From positions 744,001 through 808,000 of the forward strand of contig QVRM01000459.1 in assembly GCA_003439945.1 (NCBI GenBank): a stretch of 64,000 bases of DNA, given 5' to 3'. This document shows, piece after piece, positions 20,620-31,239 of this stretch (within the stretch, counting starts at the first letter, position 1; every line of letters begins with the position of its first letter). The notes below the pieces were generated by a model. The model ran no database searches. It had not been told where the DNA came from and saw only the letters and a list, made by a program, of their open reading frames with translations. Position numbers and translations under genes: made by a program. This DNA comes from Dermanyssus gallinae. Its lineage: Eukaryota > Arthropoda > Arachnida > Mesostigmata > Dermanyssidae.

Positions 20620-23600
20620 AGAGAGGCCATTATGGCGGTTTGCCTTCTGCACTTAGTACGGTCAGATGTCCTCGTTCGGCCTATGTGCATCCTTGTATCT
20701 ATTACGCCTGCATCGCAAGGCTATCTTTTGTTACTGCGACGTTGCCATTCAATGCTCTCATGTCTGATCTAATAGAAAGCCAACTCTCTAATGGATGTTA
20801 GGCGAAACTCTTGCAGGCAGAGCCGAGGCTTTTCATTAGCAAGTGCCAATGCTCGGAGCGGGCCACCGAGCAAACGGCGGCCGGCTCACCGGCATTGGAA
20901 CCGCAGCCGTCCCCGACACCATTACCAATCGTAATTTGACGCGGCCATTGCCATCATTGCCCGCCCGAGGCGTCAGTCAAATCGATTCCCATCTGGCGTT
21001 TCTTCTATGATTGAATTTGATCATGTCTGTGCTCACTCATTTCACACGATCGGGTCTTTACCTAACGCTAACGTTCTGCTTGTACCACTACCAGTTGTAG
21101 GGAGCGTTCGTGATAAAACACTAGTTGGGGCTGTTAATTATTGTTTTCTACGGTTATCGTTTTAATGAGGTTGCTATGCTATATTTTCTTTGTTATTTAT
21201 GCTACATTTGGAAATAAAGTACGGCGATATTTAGTTGTGTATGGGCTCCTAAAAATTCGCCACTAACTAGCTGAATGTTTTGTTTTAATAAAGCATAATT
21301 CATTAAAAAGACGAAGCGGAATGCCTCATGAATACGCTTCTACAATCATGCAGCGGCAGACAGTGAAAATTTCAGTCTCACAAATAACGCGCAAGCAGAT
21401 TAGCTTGCATTTTTTATCGTTGCAAGGGTTTTATATACAAGTCCTAGGCGGTTTATGGTACTATTTTGCAGACTTTTTCTCCGTACGGCTTTGCCAATAT
21501 ATGCTATACATACACATCATATGGTTGAACAAGCATTTAAGGCGGTTTAGAAAAGTATTAAAGTAATCTTCTAACGTGTTTTTGTTTTCTTTGTTAGCTT
21601 ATGCCCGCTGAAATGCACTTGTGCCACCTTCTCTCCCACTCTTCGAAACATTTTTAAATGCTTTCTTCGGAATCGAGTCGGGTTATTTCTGCGAATTCTC
21701 GTCATAAATGCTTAAATCAGAAAGTCTAACGTTTTTTCTTCACGTACGTCGCGAAATCGACAGTATTATGTATACACAGTGTTTTGGGACAGTGTTCGCC
21801 GAACTTCGTATGCGTATGCATGTATATATATATATATATGCATTTTATCGTATTTCACTGCAAATGTTCCTCCAGCTAGTACTTTTGACTGACATGTACA
21901 CTTGGTGATGCAATGGACGATATGTAACTGAACTCGGATAGACAGACACGATTTTTTTTGTGGCCATGCGCTTTCTTCGGGAACAGGCTTTCCCGTCAAA
22001 CGGAAACGGGAACAGAATACTACCACTAAAAATTACAACAGTCCCGTCGACATCGTTCTGGGAGCTTTGAAGCGACTACTGTTCAATTAGCGACCGGAAA
22101 GCGAAGCGGAAGCGCTGTCATCAACACGCCCAGCTGTGTGTGTGTGTGGCTTAGACCCAAAATGTAGAAAAAAAAAACAACTTCAAGTCGGTGGTACTTT
22201 TTAACTTTTTCGTCTCGGCCTAAGCTCCTGCTGCTGCTATTCGCTACGAAGAAAAACGCCACCACAGGGAGCTGCACCACAGCCTGGGGGAGCCTCGACC
22301 GTATAACAAACAGAACATAGTTCGCCTGCAGGGGCACGGTGGAATGGAAAGGATGCCGTCCAACCCTTCAACATCCAAGCCCTTAGGCTACGACGCTGAT
22401 GCGATCGCATTCGACTAAGTAGGTTTTCTGTCTGTGTATGAGCGTATCAAATCATTCAACTGTTCGGAGATCGGAACGATACGAAACGTGTTTAAAACCG
22501 AAAATTCGATGTAATTCACAGGTTGCCAAAAATTCTTACCACCAAAGTATCTATTGGCCGCACTAGCCACATGAGACGTCTTCCGCGGTGAGTTTTGGTA
22601 TCATTGTCGCTGTTGTTGTTAGTGGTGGCGACGTTGACTATAACCAATGCGTAAATATAAGATTAATGAAAAACAATTCTTATTTTCTGTTCTAATGTTT
22701 TTAATGTCGTTGTTGTTAACGTCGAAAACCGATTGATGTATTGCATCGCTCCGCACGAAATACCATTTTACCATTTGGTATTAACCGTCGCATTTATTTA
22801 CAATAACACATTACTCAAAAGCTTACATTCGCGAAAAGCTCTTGCTTTTAAAACGTCACTGCGTAGTTGTCGTCTAAGATTACCTGCTTTATTTACGTGT
22901 CATCTTTCGGGCAAGTGGTGGTAGTAGTGGCTTGGGCGGGAGACGCATCGTTTTAAAAAAATTAGGCGCTGTCATGCGTGGTATCGAATCCTGCTCGGGT
23001 ATAGTGATTTGTTTTCATTGACTGCTGAGTCGGGTTAGGCATTGCTTTACTATCACGTTCCTGCTGGAAGAAGCCCACGTAAATTCAGTATGAAACCGTT
23101 AGTACTTAGCTAAAAGGTAGAGACGAAGTGATGACACATAGTAGTCTCCTACTAGCCCATACCAAAAACTAGTAGGCTCAATTATCCTAGATCCCCCTCC
23201 TCCACCTGCCCCCCCGCTTCGCTCAGACGAAAGTTGAAGTTATAGCCTCTACGGTCGTGCCGAGGGGAGTCACATATATAAAGCAGACGGTGGGGCGGTT
23301 TCCGCCCGGAGTAAATCCTGCTCATACGGACAGATTGGATAGGATCTCGCCTAAGTTTTCTAAGAAACCCTAAAAACCGTCTAGCTGTTTGCTGGGTGAT
23401 GCGTAGCAACTATGCGATGCTGTCTCGTCGTCCACTACACCCTGGCAATGCCGTTTTGACCTTGCGGAACTTTGCCAAACAATATTTTCCTCAATGTGTT
23501 ATTTAGCTAGCGGTTTTTTTTCTGTGTTATAAATCACGCACTTATTAAACTCTACTGTTTTGTTGTTGGGTTCGCTGGTAAAACAGACGTCTATTCTTAC

Positions 23601-24220
23601 TTGGATTACTGTTACCCGTTGTTGGCTGCCCTACATGTATTTAGAACGATTAAAAAAACTTTTAGCATCGTTGGATTTGCTATCGCTTTGCGTCACGTCG
23701 GTCGCCCTGTTCTACTTGGTTTCTGCAATGCATTCGCGCTCGCACTTACCACGTTAAACCGACACTACTTCAGTGTATGCTTGTTCTATATGGCATATTG
23801 TGCTACCGATCGCCCGTATCAATTTCTCTATATCTTGTGTCATCTCTAGTAATTGAGTTAGAAATGGCAAAGGCACAGATCTAGGGTCTGTTCCTTCTTT
23901 CTTGCTTGCCGCCTGTGAAGGTGGCACCCATCTCTCCTGGGTGCGATCACATGACTCTTACCTCGATGGTAAAGGTTTTTTTATAACCCGGCTATCCGCT
24001 TTCTTTTACCCGTGTGCCTGCATGGCAAGATATATACGTCACCCACTTAACTGGGATGACAATTCATACACAAGTATACTAGTCGAAAACATGCTGGTAT
24101 GCTTCAATGTAGCCTAGCTGACCTAGTGGCAATTGCTATATAATAATATAACAATACTAGCGACAGAGTAGATGTTATCCTCATGCTAAAACACGTTTAG
24201 TAAGTAGTGGCAGACTGCAG
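20620..24220. other. No recognisable gene
   Basis: 20.8-21.0 kb is GC-richer with no identifiable domain. Short TA and GT tracts lie at 21,823-21,839 and 22,136-22,146. Near 22,930-23,010 a GGTATCGAATCC box resembles an RNA polymerase III B box, without a convincing tRNA fold around it. Near 23,200-23,300 the minus strand has a G-rich run that weakly resembles the R1-like 3' end at 43.45 kb. No frame carries a recognised domain. Confidence 0.35.
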
Positions 24221-24223
24221 TAA

Positions 24224-24281
24224 GTTTAATTACGTCATATATTGGCAAATTTTGTCTTGTAACTAGTTGACGTAATTAAAC
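24224..24281. repeat. Perfect 14-bp inverted repeat
   Basis: GTTTAATTACGTCA at 24,224-24,237 and TGACGTAATTAAAC at 24,268-24,281 are separated by 30 bases. It could be a hairpin or the ends of a tiny element. No transposase is associated. Confidence 0.8.
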
Positions 24282-24769
24282 AAAGTTTAATATTGTTACG
24301 AAAACGGTAAACGACGGTAAAAAACGACTACTGCTCTTCAATTTCCAAGTTTTAAACGTGGTCCATCTAACAAACCTGCACATCACAACGCTGTATCTCT
24401 CAACAATTAAATACAATAACAAGCTAAACATAAAAACACAGCGTTTTGCGTTTCTCTGTTTTATACATTCGGTGAGAACAGCGCAACGAGAACGGTGCGT
24501 GGAATCCCATGCATTTTACACACGTTGCCTTGCGCTTGCAGTTAGGAATCAAAAGTCCAGCTTGCCTCTATCTTCTACAGGTATTTTCTTTCCCGCTCGC
24601 AAAAACGTTTACATCTACAATCTCCGGAGACTGCACGTTCTTGAATTGAACCTTCATCCGCCATCAACTGTGGCGGAACAATGGACGACACAGTCGGTCA
24701 GGTTGTCGCTAGTTGGTGCCGCTTTGAAGACAGTAACAGTACAGAAAGTAAGAGCACAGAGACGAGCAT

Positions 24770-25055
24770 ACAGAATGCTCAAGTCCTGGTCAGCATCGCT
24801 AAGCCGGCGCGATATCCTGACCTTCCAAGCGTCGGATTTTTCTTTTGGGGCCACCTAAAGAGTCTCTCTTACGCGATCCTTGTTGACTTGCGTGATAAGC
24901 TGATCGACAGAAGAAGAAAACGCCGTTGCTGAAGCCGTTAGGGAAATGCCTGGAATATCTGAACGCGTTCAGCGAAACCTCTGCAACCGCTGTCGACAAC
25001 GTATAATGGCAGGAGGAGACTACATTGAGCACTCATTTTTTGTGAATGAATAACG
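24770..25055 (+). pseudogene. Mariner-superfamily transposase, C-terminal fragment
   Basis: YPDLPSVGFFFWGHLKS near 24,820-24,865 corresponds to the SPDLTP-x-DFFLWG-x-LKS block around the last catalytic Asp of arthropod mariner-type transposases. In this copy the Asp before FFxWG is replaced by Gly. AILVDLRDKLID follows and then, after a frameshift, AVAEAVREMPGISERVQRN and GGDYIEHSF near 25,010-25,035. These match the usual C-terminus (…GGHIEHLL). The N-terminal half and first catalytic residues are missing. Confidence 0.7.
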
Positions 25056-25532
25056 GTTTAATGTGCTGCTAGAAGTCACACGAGTAATTCAGTTAATAAA
25101 GCAAGTCGAAATGCTAACGTTGGGCATGCATTCACTATAGTGTGTATGTCACAAAAGCTGTGTTATTTCCCTACCCCAGCTTGTAGCACCATGAACTTGG
25201 CACCAAGATGATCGTTATCGAATGTGTATTCGTTCGAGCGTTGTAGTTAATATGAGTATGACTAAAAAATAAAATTAATTGAGCGTAAAAGTAAAAAAGA
25301 TGGGAATTACAGAGTATTATTTCTCATGATTTATCTTCAATACACTATTTTGTTTATATTTTGGGTTAACGTAAAGTGCAATACAACAGATTATTTTTTC
25401 TTCCAAACACGCAGATACGTTTGAGTTGTCCTGGAAATCACGCAATCGCAGATTTGTTGAAGATATGTCAGTATAAAAAGCTTGATACAACAATTGTTGG
25501 TGATTTAGCTTTCACTCCATAAACGCACATAA

Positions 25533-25736
25533 TGGAAGTTTGGATGGTAATGCACCATCTGTTTGTATTGAGCTCCCGTTCTGTGTCCGATCAAGGCCGA
25601 TTTGAATTCATTTTGGCATGCACCTTGTCTAAATTGGAAACCATTAAAAGCAATTTAAGCGTGGTCTTCCAGGTTTTGAACGCACGACCTTGTAAATGCA
25701 AGGTAATCGCTTTGCCACTAAGCCACCTTGTTCCAA
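25533..25736 (-). mobile_element. SINE-1, diverged copy, tail type II
   Basis: In minus-strand sense: AAGGTGGCTTAGTGGCAAAG (A-box region), then a degenerate B box (GTTCAAAACC), ACGCTTAAATTGCTTTTAATGG (body), and a tail with GATGGTGCATTACCATC. It is more diverged than the neighbouring copy at 25,983 and in the same orientation. Confidence 0.75.
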
Positions 25737-25828
25737 AGAAAACACTTCCGCTCCTCATTCCATTGGATTTTTGTTTTCGCGCAGTTGTACTAGACCCTAA
25801 AGTTTGTAGCACGAATTCTAAAATACTC

Positions 25829-25850
25829 TATATATATATATATATATATA
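25829..25850. repeat. (TA)n microsatellite
   Basis: An 11-unit TA tract between two SINE-1 copies. Confidence 0.95.
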
Positions 25851-25982
25851 CATGCAACAGCGTACGTTAAGCAGAAAATCTGGTACTGAACGTACCCACA
25901 GCACGGGGAAGTCGCACGACTTCCACTACAGCCATACAAGTTCTTTTTACACACGATCCTTTGGACTTTTTTAAAAACTTAA

Positions 25983-26173
25983 TGGGGGTTAGATGGTAAT
26001 GCACCATCTCTATTTAAAGAGACACCTGTGCTCCCCGTTTTATTTCGATCATGGTCGATTTTTATTCCACTCCGGCATTCACCTTGTTTAAATTGGAAAC
26101 CATGAAAACCAATTTAGGAGTGGCCGATCTGGGTCTCGAGCCCAGCTATTGCCACTAAGTCATCTTGCTCGGA
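25983..26173 (-). mobile_element. SINE-1, tail type II, internal deletion in the tRNA part
   Basis: In minus-strand sense it starts CCGAGCAAGATGACTTAGTGG and continues to GGGCTCGAGACCC (B box). About 25-30 bases that lie between the A and B boxes in other copies are missing. The body (CCACTCCTAAATTGG) and the tail GATGGTGCATTACCATCTAA are well preserved. The tail carries its own 6-bp hairpin, GATGGT...ACCATC. Confidence 0.85.
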
Positions 26174-26229
26174 CCTAAGAGTTAAGAGCAGGCACCAAAG
26201 AACCTCTCAATTAATGTCCGGACGGAAGG

Positions 26230-26690
26230 AATACTAATCGACAGGACAGATGCTCTAAGCAAATGGAGCCAACAGTGAGACGCAATCCAGCCGAGTCATC
26301 CAGAATACTTTACAAATCAATACTTACTGATCTAAAACAGGAAGTACAGCCTTAAGCACGACTCGCTTATCTACCACTCACGCAACTAACGGGCCATAGT
26401 GGCTGCTTTTCGCAATACCTACACAGCATTGGTGAAACTAAATCCCCAGAATGCCGTATGTGCAACTCAAGAGAGGCTGTCGATGTAAGACGCTGCTTCG
26501 AACGCTGCTCCTTTTTCAATACTTAGCTGGAAAACTCCCTGACATGCCAAGTCTTTATAGAGACGCTCCTCAAGGATTATGAATCCTGGATTATGGTAAA
26601 CAAATTCGCAAAAATTGTCTTCGAGAATAAAATTACCGCCGTACAACGTTAAGCAGCCTAAATGGCAGGGTGAAGTAATCATGAGAACAC
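26230..26690 (+). pseudogene. R1-like LINE ORF2, C-terminal fragment
   Basis: DALSKWSQQ, a stop where Trp is expected, and DA near 26,247-26,285 match the SAWHEEWA segment of the copy at 42.8 kb. LTGHSGCFSQYLHSIGETKS near 26,388-26,447 matches the LTGHG-x-F-x-x-YLH motif of this LINE group. A knuckle C-x2-C-x9-R-x4-C follows near 26,454-26,510. It has the same spacing as the copies at 19.2 and 43.0 kb, but Arg replaces the His. The tail FIETLLKDYESW...NKFAKIVFENK runs to about 26,640. No RT core is present. Confidence 0.75.
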
Positions 26691-26721
26691 AGTACTAAGG
26701 CCATTCTAGGTTGTCGGGATG

Positions 26722-26895
26722 AGAGCCCAGTGGCGTGGTTAATTCGCGTGCGCCTTGCGACTAGAAGATACAGACAAGCACATAAGTAAACGGGTTCGAT
26801 TCACACGATCGCACATTTATGTTTAAAGGGTCCGTCTTACAAAGCAATGCGGAAGCAATTCTGTGGTCGTTAAGTGTTGGCCCAGAGTTGGTGGC
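26722..26895 (+). mobile_element. SINE-2 (tRNA-derived) copy 1
   Basis: It begins AGCCCAGTGGCGTGGTTAAT (A-box-like TGGCGTGG) and has a B box ACGGGTTCGATTCAC. The non-tRNA body is GCACATTTATGTTTAAAGGG, TCCGTCTTACAAAGCAATGC, CGTTAAGTGTTGGCCCAGAG. The body is shared with copies at 62,117-62,306 (inverted) and 63,247-63,421. It is unrelated to SINE-1. Confidence 0.8.
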
Positions 26896-27287
26896 CCAAA
26901 GAAGTTTAGTACTCGAGAGCTAATGGGTATTTTGCCAGTAAGACCTCTATACGGTCAATGTCGGGCGTTAGCGTAGCTATCGATACATTATACAATACAA
27001 CAAGTCTGGTGGTGCAAGAACTATCGCGCTCAGAGAGTTTGATAATGGCCTGGTTCACAAATTGCATGTGAACTGTTTGGGAATCGAGATGCGATAATGT
27101 GTAGTGGCAATCACGTCTAATAGCATCTTTGCGGACGCAGAGGAAGCGAAGGACCACTAGAACAAAGCAAAGAAGGCCTTACCGTGCCTCATTGTTGTTA
27201 TCGGATGAAACAGCTGAGAGTACCTGAGTGAGAGCATCGGCCATTTGCCTCCGGACTGACTTTGGAACAAATCGAACCAGTCTGGTT

Positions 27288-27289
<2 letters not shown>

Positions 27290-27339
<50 letters not shown>
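27290..27339. repeat. (TA)n microsatellite
   Basis: A TA tract of about 48 bases. It keeps both strands open and so creates spurious long frames. Confidence 0.97.
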
Positions 27340-27341
<2 letters not shown>

Positions 27342-27601
27342 GGGCCTCCGCTAGAACAATTAGAGATAGCTTTAATTGCATTTCTAATCTCCCCTAGGAC
27401 ATCGGAGATGTCAGATCCTGCTGGTGTGGTTGCTGACGCGCCTGGAAAGACTGTGTTTGAGGGGTGTTCGGGGTGCTTAGCTATAAGGCTACCGAGGGTT
27501 TGTAGATCTTTTGGGGCCATCATTCCTAAAGCCGACTTTCCCTGTACAATTTTTGACCCTTTAAAGTCAGTATCGCCTGACGAAGGCGTGCCGTGTTTAG
27601 C

Positions 27602-27636
27602 AGCGCTTACATGAGCCACAAGCTCATGTAAGCGCT
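27602..27636. repeat. Perfect 15-bp hairpin
   Basis: AGCGCTTACATGAGC at 27,602-27,616, spacer CACAA, and GCTCATGTAAGCGCT at 27,622-27,636 form a perfect stem with a 5-base loop. Confidence 0.95.
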
Positions 27637-28435
27637 TTTGCAGATAGTATCCGCTATCCGCAGGATGAGTTTCTCTCTAGCCGAGTTCATAATCCTCTCT
27701 ATGCTGTGGGCAACAGTAAACACGTTGTCAGTGACTGTCTGTACATGTAGGCTTGGAGAGGGCTGCCTCGCTATAAGACGACAAAAACGACAAGCTTTAT
27801 GTCCACCACGGTGCACAACATTTAACAAGTAAGGCCTCGGGTTGTTTCTGAATTGAATGCATTGCCGATTTCTTCAAAAGTTCCATACAATTAAGCCGCT
27901 GAATACACGGCCCAAATGACGTTTCATGGATATCTTTAATATAAACATAAACAACAGCCGGCGAGGTAGTTGCAAGACATTCGAGTGTAACTAGTGGTCA
28001 CTAGTGTGACTAGTAGCAATGGAGATCCTTCCGGTACAAAACCACGCCGCGTGTCTTAAAACTCAATCGTACCTGGTGAATTAGTTCCTGGATATGTCAG
28101 AATAACATTTTTGTAACCATTAGTGTACCCGTCCTGGCGCTTTTGGATCAAACTCGAGGAGCTTTAATGATTCGCTTAAGCGGCCCAATGACACTGCGAA
28201 TAGTTTACTCACGTAACGTTGGGCTAACACCGCTTAAATTGCCCTTCACTACCGATCTGGAGCCACCAATTAGGGAAGCGAATGGAACGCTGCAGACCCA
28301 GTGAAGCTGCTTAGTCCACGAGATTCTTCATGAAAATTCCTAGATTTAATTCTCTGACAAAAGTTTGTTTTTCCAACGGGCCGCCAATATGTTTTGCTGT
28401 GCCTTCGCATACAGCACTGAAAGGTGTTTCCAACT

Positions 28436-28640
28436 ACCAAGCAAGTTGGCTTAGCGGCAAAGCCTTTGCCTTGCATTCGGGAGAACTGGGTTCAAGACCC
28501 AGACCGACCACTCTTAAAATTGGTTTGCATGGTTCCCAATTTAGACAAGGTAAATACCGGAGTGAATTACAAATTAGCCATGACACGAAGAAAAAAAACC
28601 GTACACGGGCATTAGCCTTACAGAACATTAAAAAAAAAAG
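28436..28640 (+). mobile_element. SINE-1, tail type I
   Basis: It contains CAAGTTGGCTTAGCGGCAAA (A-box region), GGTTCAAGACCCAGACCG (B box), CTTAAAATTGGTTTGCATGG and CAATTTAGACAAGG (body). The type I tail is CATGACACGAAG...CCGTACACGGGCATTAGCC, with CATTA and poly(A) at 28,629-28,639. It is inserted between gag-like fragments of a minus-strand LINE. Confidence 0.9.
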
Positions 28641-28657
28641 GTTTTTGGTTGAAAATA

Positions 28658-29240
28658 TTACAGCATTATTCGTACTACCTTTTTGACTTGAACCGTGGTA
28701 ATAGCTTCTTTAGCTGCCATAGGTTTCCTCTGAGGGGCTAGCTGCCACCGTTCTGCAACATCTCCCGCCTCAAGCGGAGTTCCACTAACGACCACTTGGT
28801 TTCTTTGTAAATCCACAATTGTATCGGAGTCGGCTCCAACAAGCACCGCGCTGTCGACGACATCGCCTCTATCCACTGGTCATTTCCACACAGCAGACCA
28901 GCTTTTTGCTGCTGAGACTGTTAACTTCTTCATTTTCTGTTGGTGCTGTTGGACTGGGTGCTGCGAGCCTTCCTTTTGTTGTCCTTCTCCTCCCCACCTG
29001 TACCGAGTACGTCGTCGTCGTCGGTTCAAATTGGTGGCGGCTCTGCGTGACAACATCAGCACCAGCAGTGGAGACCGCTGCTACAACAACGCCGCCACGG
29101 GCGTCGTTTTGCACGTTACAGGCGTCCTCCTGCAATTCTGCGGTCGGCCGGAGAATTGCCGGAGGATTGCCTGCCTCCGAAGGCCCCAACGGGCGAATGG
29201 GTGGCTTTAGTCGCGGGCTCTGTCGACCCGACATTGTGAT
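28658..29240 (-). pseudogene. LINE ORF1 N-terminus-like (gag) fragment
   Basis: A minus-strand frame from ATG 29,234 runs 121 codons (MSGRQSPRLKPPIRPLGPS at its start), then shifts into a 72-codon frame (GDVVDSAVLVGADSD, later VVVSGTPLEAGDVAERWQL). The composition, rich in Pro, Ala, Thr and Arg, is that expected of the disordered N-terminal part of R1/Jockey-type ORF1 proteins. It lies among LINE remnants on the same strand. No knuckle is present here. The plus-strand 141-codon frame over the same bases is taken as its shadow. Confidence 0.4.
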
Positions 29241-29376
29241 TTGAATGCACTAACACGTATGGGATCATGTCATTGCAGCACAGCCCTCAAGAGAGTCAAT
29301 TGTTAGCGAAACTCGTACAAAACACGAATTTCGGTTACAACACATCTGCACTGTTCGATTGTAAACGTGCAAAAAA

Positions 29377-29382
<6 letters not shown>

Positions 29383-29408
<26 letters not shown>

Positions 29409-29532
29409 CAGGTTGATGCAAATGTTCTTCTTTTTGCTAGTTACTGGTTGTAAAAGCTTACACTGGACTCTAGGCAACATCTTATTGTATCAGCTAGATG
29501 GCGCCAAAAGCTATATATATATATATATATAT
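29383..29532. repeat. Two (TA)n tracts flanking a possible mariner end
   Basis: TA tracts lie at 29,383-29,408 and 29,512-29,532. The ~100 bases between them begin CAGGTTGATGCAAATGTTCT, which resembles the start of irritans-type mariner inverted repeats (AGGTTGGTGCAAAA). No matching inverted copy was seen at the other side, so this may be a solo mariner end or coincidence. Confidence 0.4.
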
Positions 29533-29586
29533 TCGTTCGATATGTATACTTAAACAGACAAATAGACATCTCCCCCGTATATAGCG

Positions 29587-30235
29587 GGCGCGTAGAGCGG
29601 CAGCATATATGTTACCTAAGTATCCATATCACCAAATTCTCTTTTACGATGCCTTGTATGTGTCCCGACCAGATGTAGGTTCCTTCCATTGGGACAATCT
29701 CTTCTTTGCAATATCAACCTTGCTCTTTCTTACATTTTGTCTGAAAGCGAGGTCTATATTTCTGATTCCCTCAAAAAGTGTGTATTCATTTACAATATGT
29801 TCAACTAACTTATTTGACCCACGAGTTCTCGTGTATATTATTTACTATTCGCCTTCATATAATTAGCTCGTTGTACTATTGTATCCACCATATCTACCTT
29901 GACGTCTGCTCCCTCTTGAATTATCGTATACTTATTCTACCTCGCCTATTCCCCGCTTTTCTTTCCCATACGCATTTGCTAAACTGTATTTGATAACTGA
30001 CTTGTATTGTTTTCCCTTTGCATACATTTGGACATCCCTCCTTCAAAATCCCGTGCTGTTGACCAGAGTGACAATTGCAAATGTACATGGCCTTTTATTC
30101 ATTTTTGTTACTATTATATTAGTTCAACCCCCCGAGACTCTGAAACATTACTGGGTTCGGCCTCTTTCAGTCTTCCTCCGCAAATATCGAGCAGGTTATG
30201 GGCTCCCCTGCACCGGTTCATATTTGTCTGAAAGA
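29587..30235 (-). pseudogene. LINE family A copy 3, 3' end
   Basis: In minus-strand sense it ends with TTAGGTAACATATATGCTGC followed by CGCTCTAC. The first two family A copies have the same terminus. Upstream blocks AYGKEKRGIGEVE and DNSRGSRR (near 29,970-29,880), and GTAAGAAAGAGCAAGGTTGA then TTGTCCCAATGGA near 29,730-29,690, match copy 2. Stops occur throughout. The plus-strand frames over this interval are shadows. Confidence 0.75.
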
Positions 30236-30449
30236 TCTTAGTCACTGCGTTGAGAAGCGGCTAACCATCTGTCAATCTGATCCTCCGTCGCCATCCGGTA
30301 CTGGGACCCTTTGGCGGGCGTTTGGTTGAGAATCCTGCGCGGCACTGCGTTCAGAATCATTGTTTGCGGATGCCCTGCACTTGCGTCCTGTAGGCGGGAC
30401 ACGCCATGCTGGCGGCGCGATGGCCCGGTGCGTCGCAGACGGAGCATCA

Positions 30450-31085
30450 GAGCGTCGAAGCATTGTATTGTCGTACTGTGTGTTCCGTAGAACCACAGTG
30501 ATTGCACATGCGCTTAACGGGTTCTTCTGCTTTGCAGGTGTGAACTATGCGACCGGGGCATTGGCACCTAAAGCAGGTTGGAAGACGCACCCATGCCTCA
30601 GGGCGGCACGGGGCCCCTCCAACAGTAATGGTCTGCTGGCTCTGCAGATGGCGGGCAACCAGATGAGTTGCTTTAACCAGCGCATATAAGTGATTAGAAG
30701 TCCGGACCTGACGGGTTCGTTAACCTTCAGAGGAATGTACTGCAAACTACTGGCAAAGCGTCGATATTTACGTTCAAGAACGCGAGGTATCCATACATGT
30801 GTCGAGATGGTAGCTAGGACACTCGCAATAAACGGAACACACATCCGAGGATTGCAGAAGTTTCCTCTATGGCAGAGTTTATAGTAGAATTCATAAAATG
30901 AATAGCGGGTCACCAGATGTGGGTTGTGTTGTAGTGGTCTCTGCCAGTTCTGCGTAACTATTGCTGGAGATTCTGGGAGCTGTTCGAACTTTCGTTATAA
31001 AGTTTCCTCTAAACCGAGAAAGAGCTAGAGCTTTCGGACGACTAAATTTAATAACTATACTTTTTACATGCGGTATCAAGTAGAA
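30450..31085 (-). pseudogene. LINE ORF1 (gag) C-terminus with two zinc knuckles
   Basis: The minus strand encodes ALALSRFRGNFITKVRTAPR near 31,040-30,980. Further down (about 30,580-30,480) are a degenerate knuckle starting CFRCQCPGRIVHTC and a second, CNHCGSTEHTVRQY. These match the paired CCHC knuckles at the end of R1/Jockey-type gag proteins (C-x2-C-x4-H-x4-C). In the first, Arg replaces the conserved His; in the second, Tyr replaces the last Cys. The frame then ends. Gag proteins of this type bind the element RNA. Confidence 0.6.
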
Positions 31086-31239
31086 GTCATGAGGTTAACT
31101 AGCTGGTTTGTCGCGTTTCGTGGTAACTCAAAAACTAGCTTAAAAAAGCTCCTGGCCTCTCTGTCCATGCATTAATATCTGGCATAAAAGCAATGCCTGC
31201 CATGTTCCTATTGCAACATTTTTATCTCCATGCTAGTTT

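Larger units (their letters stand above)
26906..27830 (-). pseudogene. Possible LINE ORF1 (gag-like) remnant
   Basis: Three minus-strand frames abut: 27,607-27,828 (73 codons), 27,179-27,619 (146 codons) and 26,906-27,157 (83 codons). The middle one contains LQTLGSLIAKHPEHP and ISDVLGEIRNAIKAI, then about 16 repeats of Tyr-Ile from a (TA)n tract. The first two frames change phase exactly at the hairpin at 27,602. Their position on the minus strand, downstream of the gag-like piece at 28.66-29.24 kb, suggests LINE ORF1. No zinc knuckle is visible, so the assignment is weak. A plus-strand frame covers the same bases. Confidence 0.3.

Noticed and set aside
23190..23300. A further R1-like 3' end on the minus strand
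   Set aside because: Only a G-rich run and a few weakly similar positions were found, too little to list as a feature.
24358..24858. The 166-codon plus-strand open frame as a gene
   Set aside because: Its second half overlaps, in the wrong frame, the mariner-type C-terminus read from 24,770. The first half has no domain. It is probably a chance frame.
27228..27614. Plus-strand 128-codon frame over the gag-like region
   Set aside because: It is kept open by the (TA)n tract (repeating Tyr-Ile) and overlaps a longer minus-strand frame. It has no recognised motif.
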